Source of the DNA: Paraliobacillus quinghaiensis
GTDB taxonomy: Bacteria > Bacillota > Bacilli > Bacillales > Amphibacillaceae
DNA: 64,000 bases
Assembly (NCBI RefSeq): GCF_003426025.1
Contig: NZ_QJSH01000002.1
Location: 186,001 to 250,000 of the forward strand
Direction of reading: 5' to 3'
The notes under the pieces are model-generated. The model was not told the origin of the DNA and did not search any database. It was given only the letters and a program-made list of their open reading frames with translations. Below, piece after piece: positions 1 through 7,663 of the stretch. Both the position numbers and the translations under genes were made by a program. Numbering within the stretch: the stretch's first letter is position 1; every line of letters starts with the position of its first letter.

Positions 1-336
1 TTTTGTACAGAAGGAGAAGAGAAGTTTTATCAAGAAAAATTTCCTTTATTTGATTTTGTTAGGTGGCATCCAGTATCAGTTGATGTAGTGCCAAAAGGTG
101 GTTCAAAGGCTAATGGGATTAAGCAAGCAATGAAAGCCATAGGTATTTCTGAAGACAATCAATACGCATTTGGTGATGGGCTTAATGACTTGGAGATGCT
201 TTCAACCGTAACCCATAGTGTGGCGATGGGGAATGCGAAAGAAGAAGTAAAAGCAGTTTCGAAGTATATAACTAAAGATGTTGATCAGGATGGCATTGTT
301 CATGGATTAGAACTAGTAGGATTATTAGAAAAGTAG
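1..336 (+). CDS. Cof-type HAD-superfamily phosphatase, C-terminal part
   Basis: The reading frame is open from the first base, so the gene begins upstream of the window; about 111 codons are visible. The visible part has the C-terminal hallmarks of Cof-type (HAD-IIB) sugar-phosphate or nucleotide phosphatases: a PKGGSKANGI segment carrying the motif III lysine, then GDGLNDLEML, the motif IV aspartates that hold Mg2+. These soluble enzymes dephosphorylate small phosphorylated metabolites; the substrate cannot be read from this fragment. B. subtilis YkrA is a relative, but its usual neighbours rpoY and def lie 56 kb away here, so I give no symbol. Confidence 0.85.
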   Translation, partial: FCTEGEEKFYQEKFPLFDFVRWHPVSVDVVPKGGSKANGIKQAMKAIGISEDNQYAFGDGLNDLEMLSTVTHSVAMGNAKEEVKAVSKYITKDVDQDGIVHGLELVGLLEK

Positions 337-537
337 TAATAATTATTTCGATGCCGTTAGAACAAAAATTTGTTTCCTTTTCTTTTTTTCAAAATTAAAC
401 ATTACTGTAATATTTTATGATAAAATCGACTTATTAAAACTTAGTTAAGGAGGTTTTGAGTTAATACAAATATTGCACAAAAAACAACTACTCGTGCGTA
501 GAACACGTTCCAAAAAAGCTAAAAGGCGAGGCGAAAA

Positions 538-645
538 ATGTTTGCTTCCTTCAACAAGGAACGTTCTTCTCTTTCGAATGGCAAGACGGGTTGGCGGTTC
601 AACAATCGTATGATTATAAACCAAGCGAGGGTGTGGACAAGTTGA
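538..645 (+). CDS. Possible leader peptide ahead of the GNAT gene
   Basis: A 35-codon frame starts with ATG preceded by a GGCGAGG ribosome-binding-like sequence. It ends in a TGA that overlaps the proposed TTG start of the acetyltransferase (the TTGA at 642-645), an arrangement typical of translational coupling. The peptide starts MFASFNKERSSLSNGK and matches no family I know. Around it, AGAACACGTTCC near 500 can pair imperfectly with GGAACGTTCT near 556. The gene could be a leader, or chance; the frame of the acetyltransferase itself also stays open upstream without an ATG. Confidence 0.25.
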   Translation: MFASFNKERSSLSNGKTGWRFNNRMIINQARVWTS

Positions 646-1523
646 GTTTGACTTTTATAAAAAATTATAAGAATGATGAAAAGTTAAGGAAAAGTTTCAA
701 TGAACTTGCGACCGAAGTTTTCGGTATTAATTTTGAAGATTGGTATCAAAAAGGATTTTGGAATAACCGCTACGTCCCTTATTCATACATTGATGGGGAT
801 AAAGTGATAGCAAATGTGTCCGTTAATTTATTAGATTTTGTTATTGATGGAAAGAATAAAAGTGCAATACAGATTGGTACAGTAATGACACATCCAAACT
901 ATCGAAATAAAGGACTTTCAACAAGTTTAATGAATACGGTATTAGAGGAATATGAAGGGAATTATGATTTTATATATTTATTTGCTAATCAAAATGTTCT
1001 AGATTTCTATCCTAAATTCGGTTTTGACTCATTTAATGAGTATCAATTTTCAATGCCATATTTATCAACTCATTCAGATAAAACAGGTATTCGTAAACTT
1101 GATGGAAACAATATGGATGATATTAATTTAATCTATAAAATTGCTACTGAAAGATTGCCTGTTTCCAATCTGTTTGGAACAATAAATACACAAGATCTTC
1201 TAATGTTCTATTGTATATATGTATTTGAAAGTAATATTTATTACATAGAAGAAGAAAGCGCAATTGTAATTTTTGAGCAAGAAGATAAGCAAGTAGATAT
1301 TTATGACATTGTTAGTAATAAAGAAGTTAACATTGTTAATGTTTTATCGAAGATTACTAATAGTGATACAAATAAAATTGTCTTCCACTTCACTCCTGAC
1401 TATAAAGGAATTAATGCACAGAGTGAACTGTTTAATGGAGACGATGTATTTTTTATAAAAATGAATGGAAATGATAATTATTTTCCATCAGAACTTAAGT
1501 ATCCTATTACTACCAAAGTGTGA
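642..1523 (+). CDS. GNAT-family N-acetyltransferase
   Basis: The product (293 residues from this start) has a GNAT fold in its first half. The segment QIGTVMTHPNYRNKGLSTSL is motif A, with the R-N-K-G-L acetyl-CoA pyrophosphate loop, followed by the FYPKFGFD motif B region. A second, poorly conserved half follows, as in two-domain Eis-like acetyltransferases. It should be a cytoplasmic enzyme moving acetyl groups from acetyl-CoA to an amine; the acceptor is unknown. I prefer the TTG at 642 because GCGAGGG lies ten bases upstream; the in-frame TTG at 591 has only a weak site. It stands alone and is closed by a terminator. Confidence 0.75.
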   Translation: MSLTFIKNYKNDEKLRKSFNELATEVFGINFEDWYQKGFWNNRYVPYSYIDGDKVIANVSVNLLDFVIDGKNKSAIQIGTVMTHPNYRNKGLSTSLMNTVLEEYEGNYDFIYLFANQNVLDFYPKFGFDSFNEYQFSMPYLSTHSDKTGIRKLDGNNMDDINLIYKIATERLPVSNLFGTINTQDLLMFYCIYVFESNIYYIEEESAIVIFEQEDKQVDIYDIVSNKEVNIVNVLSKITNSDTNKIVFHFTPDYKGINAQSELFNGDDVFFIKMNGNDNYFPSELKYPITTKV

Positions 1524-1540
1524 ATTTTAGCTATATTTAA

Positions 1541-1584
1541 CACAAAATACTTGAGGATATCTAATTGCCTCAAGTATTTTTGTG
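1541..1584 (+). terminator. Intrinsic terminator after the GNAT gene
   Basis: An inverted repeat (CACAAAATACTTGAGG with CCTCAAGTATTTTTGTG) surrounds an 11-base loop just after the stop codon. The run of T in the 3' arm would serve both strands. Confidence 0.75.
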
Positions 1585-1727
1585 TGGTAATTACAGTGTT
1601 ATTGATCAAGTGAGCTTAGATGTACTCACGTAATAAAAACACATGAATTAGCTTTTTTAGATAGGAGATAGCTGTTATTCATTAAAACTAACTCACACTA
1701 AGAAAAGTTTAACTTTATTGTAATAAT

Positions 1728-1777
1728 TGTGATATAAGTCACATAATATCAAGTAGGTATTTGCTATACTTCTATCA
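1728..1777 (+). promoter_or_regulatory. feoAB promoter with Fnr-type site
   Basis: TGTGA-TATAAG-TCACA at 1728-1743 is an exact match to the Bacillus Fnr consensus TGTGA-N6-TCACA. A -10 box TATACT follows at 1765-1770, with no good -35 box. If transcription starts about seven bases after the -10 (near 1777), the centre of the Fnr site falls at about -41.5, the standard position for an activator replacing the -35 contact. I infer that feoAB is switched on without oxygen, when iron is ferrous. Confidence 0.7.
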
Positions 1778-1778
1778 A

Positions 1779-1797
1779 TGAGAATGGTTTTCAATTG
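1779..1797 (+). promoter_or_regulatory. Fur-box-like site 1 upstream of feoA
   Basis: TGAGAATGGTTTTCAATTG resembles the Fur consensus GATAATGATAATCATTATC (the TGAGAAT half followed by a degenerate second half). It overlaps the inferred start of transcription, where a bound repressor would block initiation. Confidence 0.6.
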
Positions 1798-1849
1798 AAT
1801 TTTATTTTTTTCAATGTTACAGACATCCTTTTATTTTTTTAGACTGTAG

Positions 1850-1868
1850 TGAGAATGATTATCGCTAT
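1850..1868 (+). promoter_or_regulatory. Fur-box-like site 2 upstream of feoA
   Basis: TGAGAATGATTATCGCTAT is a better Fur-box match than the first copy (GAGAATGATTATC core). It lies about 20 bases before the feoA start codon, in the transcribed leader. Two boxes about 70 bases apart suggest iron repression from two sites. Confidence 0.65.
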
Positions 1869-1886
1869 TGATGAGGAGGAGAATAG

Positions 1887-2114
1887 ATGTTGTTATCTGA
1901 GTTATCAAATAATGATATTGCCAGAGTTACTGATTTTTCTAAAGTACATATAGTAATTCAGAAACGTTTACGTCAACTAGGAATAAAGCAAGACTGTGAA
2001 GTATGTCTTATAAGAAAGCTTCCATTTGGTGGGCCATGTATGCTTGAATCAAGTGGTCAGTGCATAAGTCTTCGTCTCGATGAGGCACGATTGATTGAGG
2101 TGCAGAAGAAATGA
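1887..2114 (+). CDS. feoA: Ferrous iron transport protein A (FeoA)
   Basis: A 75-residue cytoplasmic protein with the SH3-like FeoA fold: an N-terminal helix, then the KRLRQLGIKQDCEVCLIRK stretch and a C-terminal strand ending in LRLDEARLIEV. FeoA proteins are accessory factors of the FeoB iron(II) permease. The start follows a strong GAGGAGGA site. The last codon overlaps the feoB start in an ATGA, so the two are translationally coupled. The upstream region carries one Fnr-type and two Fur-type sites. Confidence 0.92.
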   Translation: MLLSELSNNDIARVTDFSKVHIVIQKRLRQLGIKQDCEVCLIRKLPFGGPCMLESSGQCISLRLDEARLIEVQKK

Positions 2115-4123
2115 CAGCACAGCAAATTGCTCTAATTGGTAATCCTAATACCGGAAAAACATGTCTTTTTAATGCATTGACTGGATCTTATCAATATGTT
2201 GGTAATTGGAGTGGTGTAACGGTTGAAAAGAAAGTGGGATACCTCCGAAATCAACAAGGCACATTGATTGACCTACCTGGCATTTATTCGGTTAATCCAA
2301 TTTCTGCGGATGAGGCAGTTGTAACAGATTTCCTTATCCAAGAAGATTGCGCTTCTTTCGTTAATATTGTGGATGCTTCTCAATTAAAACGCAACCTTCA
2401 TGTCACTATTCAATTATTAGAACGCGGAAAGAATCTAATAGTAGGATTAAATATGATTGATGTCGCCAAAAAGCGTGGTGCTGTTATTGATTCAGCTAGA
2501 TTGCAAGAGACACTGGGTGTCCCAGTTGTTCCTATTATAGCTAGAACAGAGCAAGGAATCGATCAATTAAATCAACAACTTAAAAAAAGCAAATCAACTA
2601 CTAATGATGTCTTATCACTATATTATGGAACTATTATTGAGCGTGCAATTCAAGAAATGGAAGAGGAATTAGCTCCATTGCCTATTAAAGTTTCAAAACG
2701 ATGGATTGCGCTTCAATTTTTAGACGGAAATCAGCATGTAGAAAAGTTGCTTGATTCCGAAGAGAACTTTGATGTTTTTGAAAACATTCGAGAGAAAGCA
2801 GAACAAAAACTGAAAAAAGAGCAAAGAGTTGCTTCATTAACACAACACATACATGATACCCGAGAAAGTTATATTGAAAAGCTAGTACAAAACAGTGTAG
2901 TAGTAAATACCTCTCGAACAAATAATTGGACTGAAAAAATTGATAGTATTGTAACAAACAAATTTTTAGGCATTCCTATCTTTTTATTACTAATGTATGT
3001 GATGTTTATGCTTACCTTTGACTGGCTAGGTTTTCCGTTATCAGATTTACTAGATGCTTTTATTGCAGGACCGATTACGTTTGTTTTGGAAAATACTTTA
3101 GAGCTAATAGGTGCTAGCACCTTTATTCAATCTTTAATCCTTGATGGAATTGTTGCAGGTGTTGGGGGGGTACTTGTATTTGTACCACAGATATTTGTGC
3201 TGTTTTTCTGTTTATCTTTATTAGAAGATTCAGGGTATATGGCACGTGTAACGATTGTAATGGATAGACTAATGCAGACAATTGGATTAAACGGGAAATC
3301 ATTTATCCCATTAATAATCGGTTTTGGCTGCAATGTTCCAGGGGTAATGGCGGCACGGAGCATTGAACAACCAAAGGATCGCTTAGTGACCATGATGATG
3401 ACACCATTTATGTCCTGTTCGGCTCGTTTGCCAGTATACGCATTGTTTGCTGGGGCTTTTTTTGCCTCAAATCAAGCATTAGTTGTGCTTTCCTTATATG
3501 TGTTAGGTATTGTAGTAGCACTTATTTTAGCAAAGTTTTTATCATCTACAACATTTAAAGAGCAAAAGTCGTTATTTATCATGGAATTACCTCCATACCG
3601 TTTGCCACAGTGGCGTACATTATGGCGCGCAACCTGGGAAAAAGGGAAAGGTTTTATTCGTAAGGCAGGCACTTATATTTTTGGTGGTTCCGTTTTGATT
3701 TGGTTTTTATCTTACGCAGGTCCAAGTGGTTTAGCTGTCGAGATGGATGAAAGTTATTTAGCGATGATAGGTGGCGTGATTGCTCCAATTTTTGAGCCAT
3801 TAGGTTTTGGTACATGGCAAGCATCTGCTGCGTTATTAACCGGAGTTTTAGCAAAAGAGATTGTTGTTTCAACCATGAGTATTATTTATTTTGTACCTGA
3901 AATGGAATTGCAAAGCTTTCTATCTGATCAATTTACGCCTCTTATTGCGTATGGATTTATGGCTTTTATCTTATTATATATTCCTTGTCTAGCAACAGTA
4001 GCTGCCGTAAGAAAAGAAACACACTCACGTAAATGGACATTCTTATCGATAGTATATGGATTTGTTAGCGCCTATGTATTAGTGTTTGTCATTTATCAAG
4101 TAGGCAAATTACTTGGCTATTAG
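2111..4123 (+). CDS. feoB: Ferrous iron permease FeoB
   Basis: A 670-residue membrane GTPase that imports Fe2+. The N-terminal G domain has the P-loop GNPNTGKT (residues 10-17), DLPG (54-57) and NMID (114-117). A helical linker follows to about residue 280. The C-terminal part holds two Gate domains and about eight membrane segments, including the conserved stretches around FIPLIIGFGCNVPGVMAAR and SCSARLPVYALF. The length is typical of FeoB from Firmicutes. It overlaps feoA by four bases and is followed directly by the small Cys-rich partner. Confidence 0.96.
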   Translation: MTAQQIALIGNPNTGKTCLFNALTGSYQYVGNWSGVTVEKKVGYLRNQQGTLIDLPGIYSVNPISADEAVVTDFLIQEDCASFVNIVDASQLKRNLHVTIQLLERGKNLIVGLNMIDVAKKRGAVIDSARLQETLGVPVVPIIARTEQGIDQLNQQLKKSKSTTNDVLSLYYGTIIERAIQEMEEELAPLPIKVSKRWIALQFLDGNQHVEKLLDSEENFDVFENIREKAEQKLKKEQRVASLTQHIHDTRESYIEKLVQNSVVVNTSRTNNWTEKIDSIVTNKFLGIPIFLLLMYVMFMLTFDWLGFPLSDLLDAFIAGPITFVLENTLELIGASTFIQSLILDGIVAGVGGVLVFVPQIFVLFFCLSLLEDSGYMARVTIVMDRLMQTIGLNGKSFIPLIIGFGCNVPGVMAARSIEQPKDRLVTMMMTPFMSCSARLPVYALFAGAFFASNQALVVLSLYVLGIVVALILAKFLSSTTFKEQKSLFIMELPPYRLPQWRTLWRATWEKGKGFIRKAGTYIFGGSVLIWFLSYAGPSGLAVEMDESYLAMIGGVIAPIFEPLGFGTWQASAALLTGVLAKEIVVSTMSIIYFVPEMELQSFLSDQFTPLIAYGFMAFILLYIPCLATVAAVRKETHSRKWTFLSIVYGFVSAYVLVFVIYQVGKLLGY

Positions 4124-4165
4124 ATGAATTTAACACGGACGTTAAACAGGAAGGGTAGGATAGAT

Positions 4166-4342
4166 ATGTTTGTTAATTATGTAATCGGCGTACTTATCTT
4201 TAGTTATGCAATCTGGACATTAGTCCGATTGATTAGAAGAAGTAAAGAAGGTAAGTGTGCAGCATGTGAACTGAAAAAAAGTTGCGCAGGCGATAGTTGT
4301 ATTATCCCAACTGATGACAGCAGTGGTTATCCTAAGAAATAG
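4166..4342 (+). CDS. FeoB-associated Cys-rich membrane protein
   Basis: A 58-residue protein with one N-terminal membrane segment (VIGVLIFSYAIWTLVRLI), a basic stop-transfer region, then a short Cys-rich tail with four cysteines (KCAACELKKSCAGDSC). This layout matches the FeoB-associated Cys-rich membrane family often found right after feoB. I place the start at 4166 rather than the in-frame ATG at 4124, because family members begin directly with the membrane segment and GGGTAGG precedes this ATG. The function is not established; handing over or binding Fe2+ is an inference. Confidence 0.8.
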   Translation: MFVNYVIGVLIFSYAIWTLVRLIRRSKEGKCAACELKKSCAGDSCIIPTDDSSGYPKK

Positions 4343-4537
4343 AAGTAAAATACTTATAATGTGTTTGGTTAGAGCTATTCGATCTTTTTTGTTAAAATAT
4401 AAATAGAATTGCTTAACCTATTGGGGAATGGGAGAAGTGTTGATGTGTACCTTTTGTATAGAGAATTAACTCTAGACAAATAATGAGAAGGATTACGACA
4501 CATCATTATTCTATTAAAACAAAGGGGTTGGATGTAA

Positions 4538-5746
4538 ATGCGTAAACCAAAAATTGTTCTCTTAGGTGCCGGTTATGCTGGCATGATGACAACAAAACGT
4601 CTGATGCAACAATTATCAATTGAAGAAGCAGAGATTATATTAGTTAACAAACATAACTATCATTATCAAACAACATGGTTACATGAAGTAGCCGCAGGAA
4701 CGATTGATCAAAATCAATCCCGTATCATGATTTCTGATGTGATTGATCCGCTTCGAGTTACTCTTGTAGAGGAAACAGTTGAAAAAATTAACCCAGATCA
4801 AAAGAAAGTCACGCTACAAAATGGGGAGCTTGATTACGATTATCTTGTTGTTGGTTTAGGATTTGAGAAAGCAACTTTCGGTATTCCAGGAATGGCAGAA
4901 CATGCTTTATCTATTCAAAGTTTTGATAAAAGCCGCTATATCCGAGAACACATTGAATATCAATTCTCCCGCTATCGCAATGGTGAAAAAGATAAAGAAG
5001 GTTTATTAACTTTCGTTGTAGGAGGAAGCGGTTTTACTGGGATTGAATTTGTTGGAGAACTTGCAGAGAAGCTTCCACAATTGTGCAAGGAGTATGATGT
5101 TGACCTAAGTGAAGTTCGAATTGTAAATATTGAAGCAGCACCGACAATTTTACCAGGTTTTGATGAGGCGTTGGTTACATATGCCCGTCGTTCTTTAGAA
5201 GATCGCGGTGTAGAATTTAAAATTGGTACAATGATCAAAGAATGTACAAAGGACAGTGTGATTGTTGGCGACGATAATGAAGAAATAAAAGCTGAAACGA
5301 TTGTATGGACTGGTGGTGTACAAGCTAACGCTGTTTTAGGCGAATCCGGTTTTGAATTAACCAAAGGGAAAGTGAATGTTGATGGAACATTACGTGCACC
5401 AGGTTATGAGGATGTCTTTATTTTAGGTGATTGTGCATGGGTTATGAATCAAGAAACAGGCCGACCATACCCACCAACTGCCCAAATTGCCATTCAAGAA
5501 GCTGATATCTGTGCGGAAAATATAAAAGCGCTAATGAAAGATGAGCCATTAAAGGAATTTGTTTTTGATAATAAAGGAACCGTTGCATCTTTAGGTGGGC
5601 GTCATGCAATGGGTACAATTTTTGATGGGAAGAAATTGTATGGCTTATCAGCAAAAATGATGAAGCATGTTATTGATGATCGATACTTGTTCATGCTAGG
5701 TGGTCCACGTTTAGTGTTGAAAAAAGGCAAGTTCAGACCGTTTTAA
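4538..5746 (+). CDS. yumB: NADH dehydrogenase-like flavoprotein, YumB type (NDH-2 family)
   Basis: A 402-residue pyridine nucleotide-disulfide oxidoreductase with two Rossmann folds. GAGYAGMM near residue 10 binds FAD, and VVGGSGFTGIEFVGELAE near residue 163 binds NAD(P)H. The downstream motifs WTGGVQ, FILGDCAW and PYPPTAQIAIQ are typical of type II NADH dehydrogenases. Overall wording matches B. subtilis YumB more closely than the main enzyme Ndh (YjlD), including the LVLKKGKFRPF end. It probably sits peripherally on the membrane and passes electrons from NADH to quinone. It is monocistronic with an AAAGGGGTTGG ribosome site. Confidence 0.9.
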   Translation: MRKPKIVLLGAGYAGMMTTKRLMQQLSIEEAEIILVNKHNYHYQTTWLHEVAAGTIDQNQSRIMISDVIDPLRVTLVEETVEKINPDQKKVTLQNGELDYDYLVVGLGFEKATFGIPGMAEHALSIQSFDKSRYIREHIEYQFSRYRNGEKDKEGLLTFVVGGSGFTGIEFVGELAEKLPQLCKEYDVDLSEVRIVNIEAAPTILPGFDEALVTYARRSLEDRGVEFKIGTMIKECTKDSVIVGDDNEEIKAETIVWTGGVQANAVLGESGFELTKGKVNVDGTLRAPGYEDVFILGDCAWVMNQETGRPYPPTAQIAIQEADICAENIKALMKDEPLKEFVFDNKGTVASLGGRHAMGTIFDGKKLYGLSAKMMKHVIDDRYLFMLGGPRLVLKKGKFRPF

Positions 5747-5799
5747 TCATTTAGTCAGAAAACTGATTTTTTTCATCATTTGAAGGAGGGAATCTGTTC

Positions 5800-5898
5800 A
5801 TGAAGAACACTTTGATTGTAGGGTTGCTTGCATTGCTATCAACTGTAGTATATGTAGCATGTTCACGCCAGAATGAGAGTAGAAGAGATTTTCATTAA
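5800..5898 (+). CDS. Small membrane or lipoprotein-like peptide, 32 aa
   Basis: An ATG seven bases after a near-perfect GAAGGAGGG site opens a 32-codon frame. It encodes a short hydrophobic N-terminus with one Lys (MKNTLIVGLLALLSTVVYVA) followed by a Cys and a charged tail ending RRDFH. The VYVAC stretch resembles a lipobox, so the peptide may be a tiny lipoprotein; otherwise it is a single-pass membrane peptide. A terminator follows. I know no family for it. The strong ribosome site and terminator are the reasons to call it. Confidence 0.6.
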   Translation: MKNTLIVGLLALLSTVVYVACSRQNESRRDFH

Positions 5899-5921
5899 AC
5901 AGGATTTTCATTAGGTTAGTA

Positions 5922-5949
5922 AAACCAGTCTATTATGGCTGGTTTTTTT
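5922..5949 (+). terminator. Intrinsic terminator
   Basis: AAACCAG and CTGGTTT arms around CTATTATGG, followed by seven T. It closes the small-peptide transcript, and probably that of the dehydrogenase upstream. Confidence 0.8.
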
Positions 5950-6093
5950 GTTGGTGATTTAACCGTGATACTAATTAGAAAAGTTAATCCTCTTAGAAGG
6001 CTTAACAAATAGCGGATTTGCGGTATAATGTGTTTAACGCCTGTAATTTAATTTTTACATAAAAAAGAGCAAGTGGAAAGTGAGAGGATCCTA

Positions 6094-6813
6094 ATGGGAC
6101 GAAAGTGGAATAATATTAAAGAGAAGAAAGCTTCTAAAGATGCAAACACAAGTCGTATTTATGCAAAATTCGGACGAGAAATATATGTGGCAGCTCGTCA
6201 AGGTGAACCAGATCCAGAACTTAATCAATCTTTAAAATTTGTGTTAGAGCGTGCAAAAACGTATAACGTACCAAAACATATTATTGATCGTGCTATTGAA
6301 AAAGCAAAGGGTGGACTAGAAGAAAACTATGATGAATTGCGTTATGAAGGATTCGGCCCGAATGGATCGATGTTAATTGTTGATACACTAACAAACAATG
6401 TGAATAGAACAGCTGCAGATGTAAGAGCTGCTTTCAATAAAAATGGTGGTAACATGGGTGTGAATGGCTCTGTTGCTTATATGTTCGATGCTACAGCTGT
6501 TATTGGTTTTGAAGGGAAATCAGCCGATGATACCCTAGAATTATTAATGGAAGCGGATGTTGATGTTCGTGATATATTGGAAGAGGATAATGTTGTTATT
6601 ATTTATGCTGAACCAGATCAGTTTCATGCAGTACAAGAAGTATTGAAACAAGAGGGTATTACGGAATTTAAGGTTGCAGAATTAACGATGCTGGCACAAA
6701 ATGATGTCGTTCTTTCAGGTGAAGACCAAGAGCAATTAGAAAAATTGATTGATGTGCTGGATGATTTAGAAGATGTTCGCCAAGTGTATCACAATGTTGA
6801 TTTGCAAGATTAA
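6094..6813 (+). CDS. YebC/PmpR family regulatory protein
   Basis: A 239-residue cytoplasmic protein, starting [20 protein letters not shown] as YebC-family proteins do. The [19 protein letters not shown] and [20 protein letters not shown] segments are family hallmarks. The family is reported both as DNA-binding transcription regulators and, more recently, as ribosome-associated factors that ease translation of difficult sequences; which role applies here cannot be told. The start at 6094 is seven codons inside the longest frame and has a GTGAGAGGA site in front. It is monocistronic and closed by a terminator. Confidence 0.9.
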   Translation: MGRKWNNIKEKKASKDANTSRIYAKFGREIYVAARQGEPDPELNQSLKFVLERAKTYNVPKHIIDRAIEKAKGGLEENYDELRYEGFGPNGSMLIVDTLTNNVNRTAADVRAAFNKNGGNMGVNGSVAYMFDATAVIGFEGKSADDTLELLMEADVDVRDILEEDNVVIIYAEPDQFHAVQEVLKQEGITEFKVAELTMLAQNDVVLSGEDQEQLEKLIDVLDDLEDVRQVYHNVDLQD

Positions 6814-6828
6814 TTAGTCTACTGAAAG

Positions 6829-6858
6829 AGGACCGACTCAAAATTGAGTCGGTCTTTA
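6829..6858 (+). terminator. Intrinsic terminator after yebC-type gene
   Basis: GACCGACTCAA with TTGAGTCGGTC form an 11-bp stem around a very short AA loop. The T-run behind it is broken (CTTTAGTGTTTTT). Confidence 0.7.
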
Positions 6859-6963
6859 GTGTTTTTGTGGACATCTCGTCCGATATACAGCAATGCTTTT
6901 AATATAAAAACTAGCGCTCATTTGATAGAATAATAGATACAACTAAGCTAGGAGGAAATAAGA

Positions 6964-7557
6964 ATGAATTTTGTTGCAATTGATTTTGAGACTGCAAATC
7001 GTTATCGTGATAGCGCATGTGCAGTTGGTATCGTAGTTGGAAATGAAAATGGAATTATAGATGAATTCTATAGTTTAATAAATCCTCAAACTAGATTCGA
7101 AAGTCAAAATATATATGTACACGGTATTACGGAGCAAGATGTGATTACCGCTCCAACATTTGAAGAAGTGTGGCCGACAATGCAAGGATATCTTCATAAT
7201 CAACTTGTAGTTGCACATAACGCTAGTTTTGATATGAGTGTTTTGCGTGCATCGTTAGATAGAACTCGCTTACCTTATCCGAGTTTCGATTACCTCTGTT
7301 CGGTAATGTTATCTAAATTGGTGTGGCCAGGGCTACCTAACTATAAACTGAATACATTAGCTGATTTAAAAGGGATTATGTTAGATCATCACCATGCATT
7401 GGCAGATTCTCGTGCAGTTATTGAGTTATTAGTGCAAGCAATGCGTGATAATAACGTCGGAGATATGACACACTTATTAGATCATCATGCATTAACATGT
7501 GGCAAGTTATTTGAAAGAAATTATAAAACGCCAAAAAAGCTTAAACGTAAAGTTTAA
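6964..7557 (+). CDS. DnaQ-like (DEDDh) 3'-5' exonuclease
   Basis: A 197-residue single-domain exonuclease of the RNase T/PolC-exo superfamily. The motifs are in order: DFET (residues 7-10, Asp and Glu), the VHGIT strand, HNASFDMSVL with the second catalytic Asp, and HHALADSRA with the DEDDh histidine and last Asp. It would remove nucleotides from 3' ends using two metal ions. It lacks polymerase or BRCT domains, so it is a stand-alone nuclease and not PolC itself. The ribosome site is TAGGAGGAA. No partner gene is visible. Confidence 0.88.
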   Translation: MNFVAIDFETANRYRDSACAVGIVVGNENGIIDEFYSLINPQTRFESQNIYVHGITEQDVITAPTFEEVWPTMQGYLHNQLVVAHNASFDMSVLRASLDRTRLPYPSFDYLCSVMLSKLVWPGLPNYKLNTLADLKGIMLDHHHALADSRAVIELLVQAMRDNNVGDMTHLLDHHALTCGKLFERNYKTPKKLKRKV

Positions 7558-7663
7558 ACATGAACAACAAATAAGTAGATCACTTGATAAAAATGCATTC
7601 ATCATTTATATTTATTCACTATATCGTAAAAACATACGTTGAAAAGAAGAGAGGAAGAATAAT

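Noticed and set aside
4972-5364. Long open frame on the minus strand inside the YumB-type dehydrogenase gene
   Set aside because: It is fully antisense to a well-supported gene, has no ribosome site and a Ser/Pro-rich composition typical of antisense frames. Similar shadows at 28062-28568, 32548-32949, 50599-50892 and 51241-51633 were rejected for the same reason.
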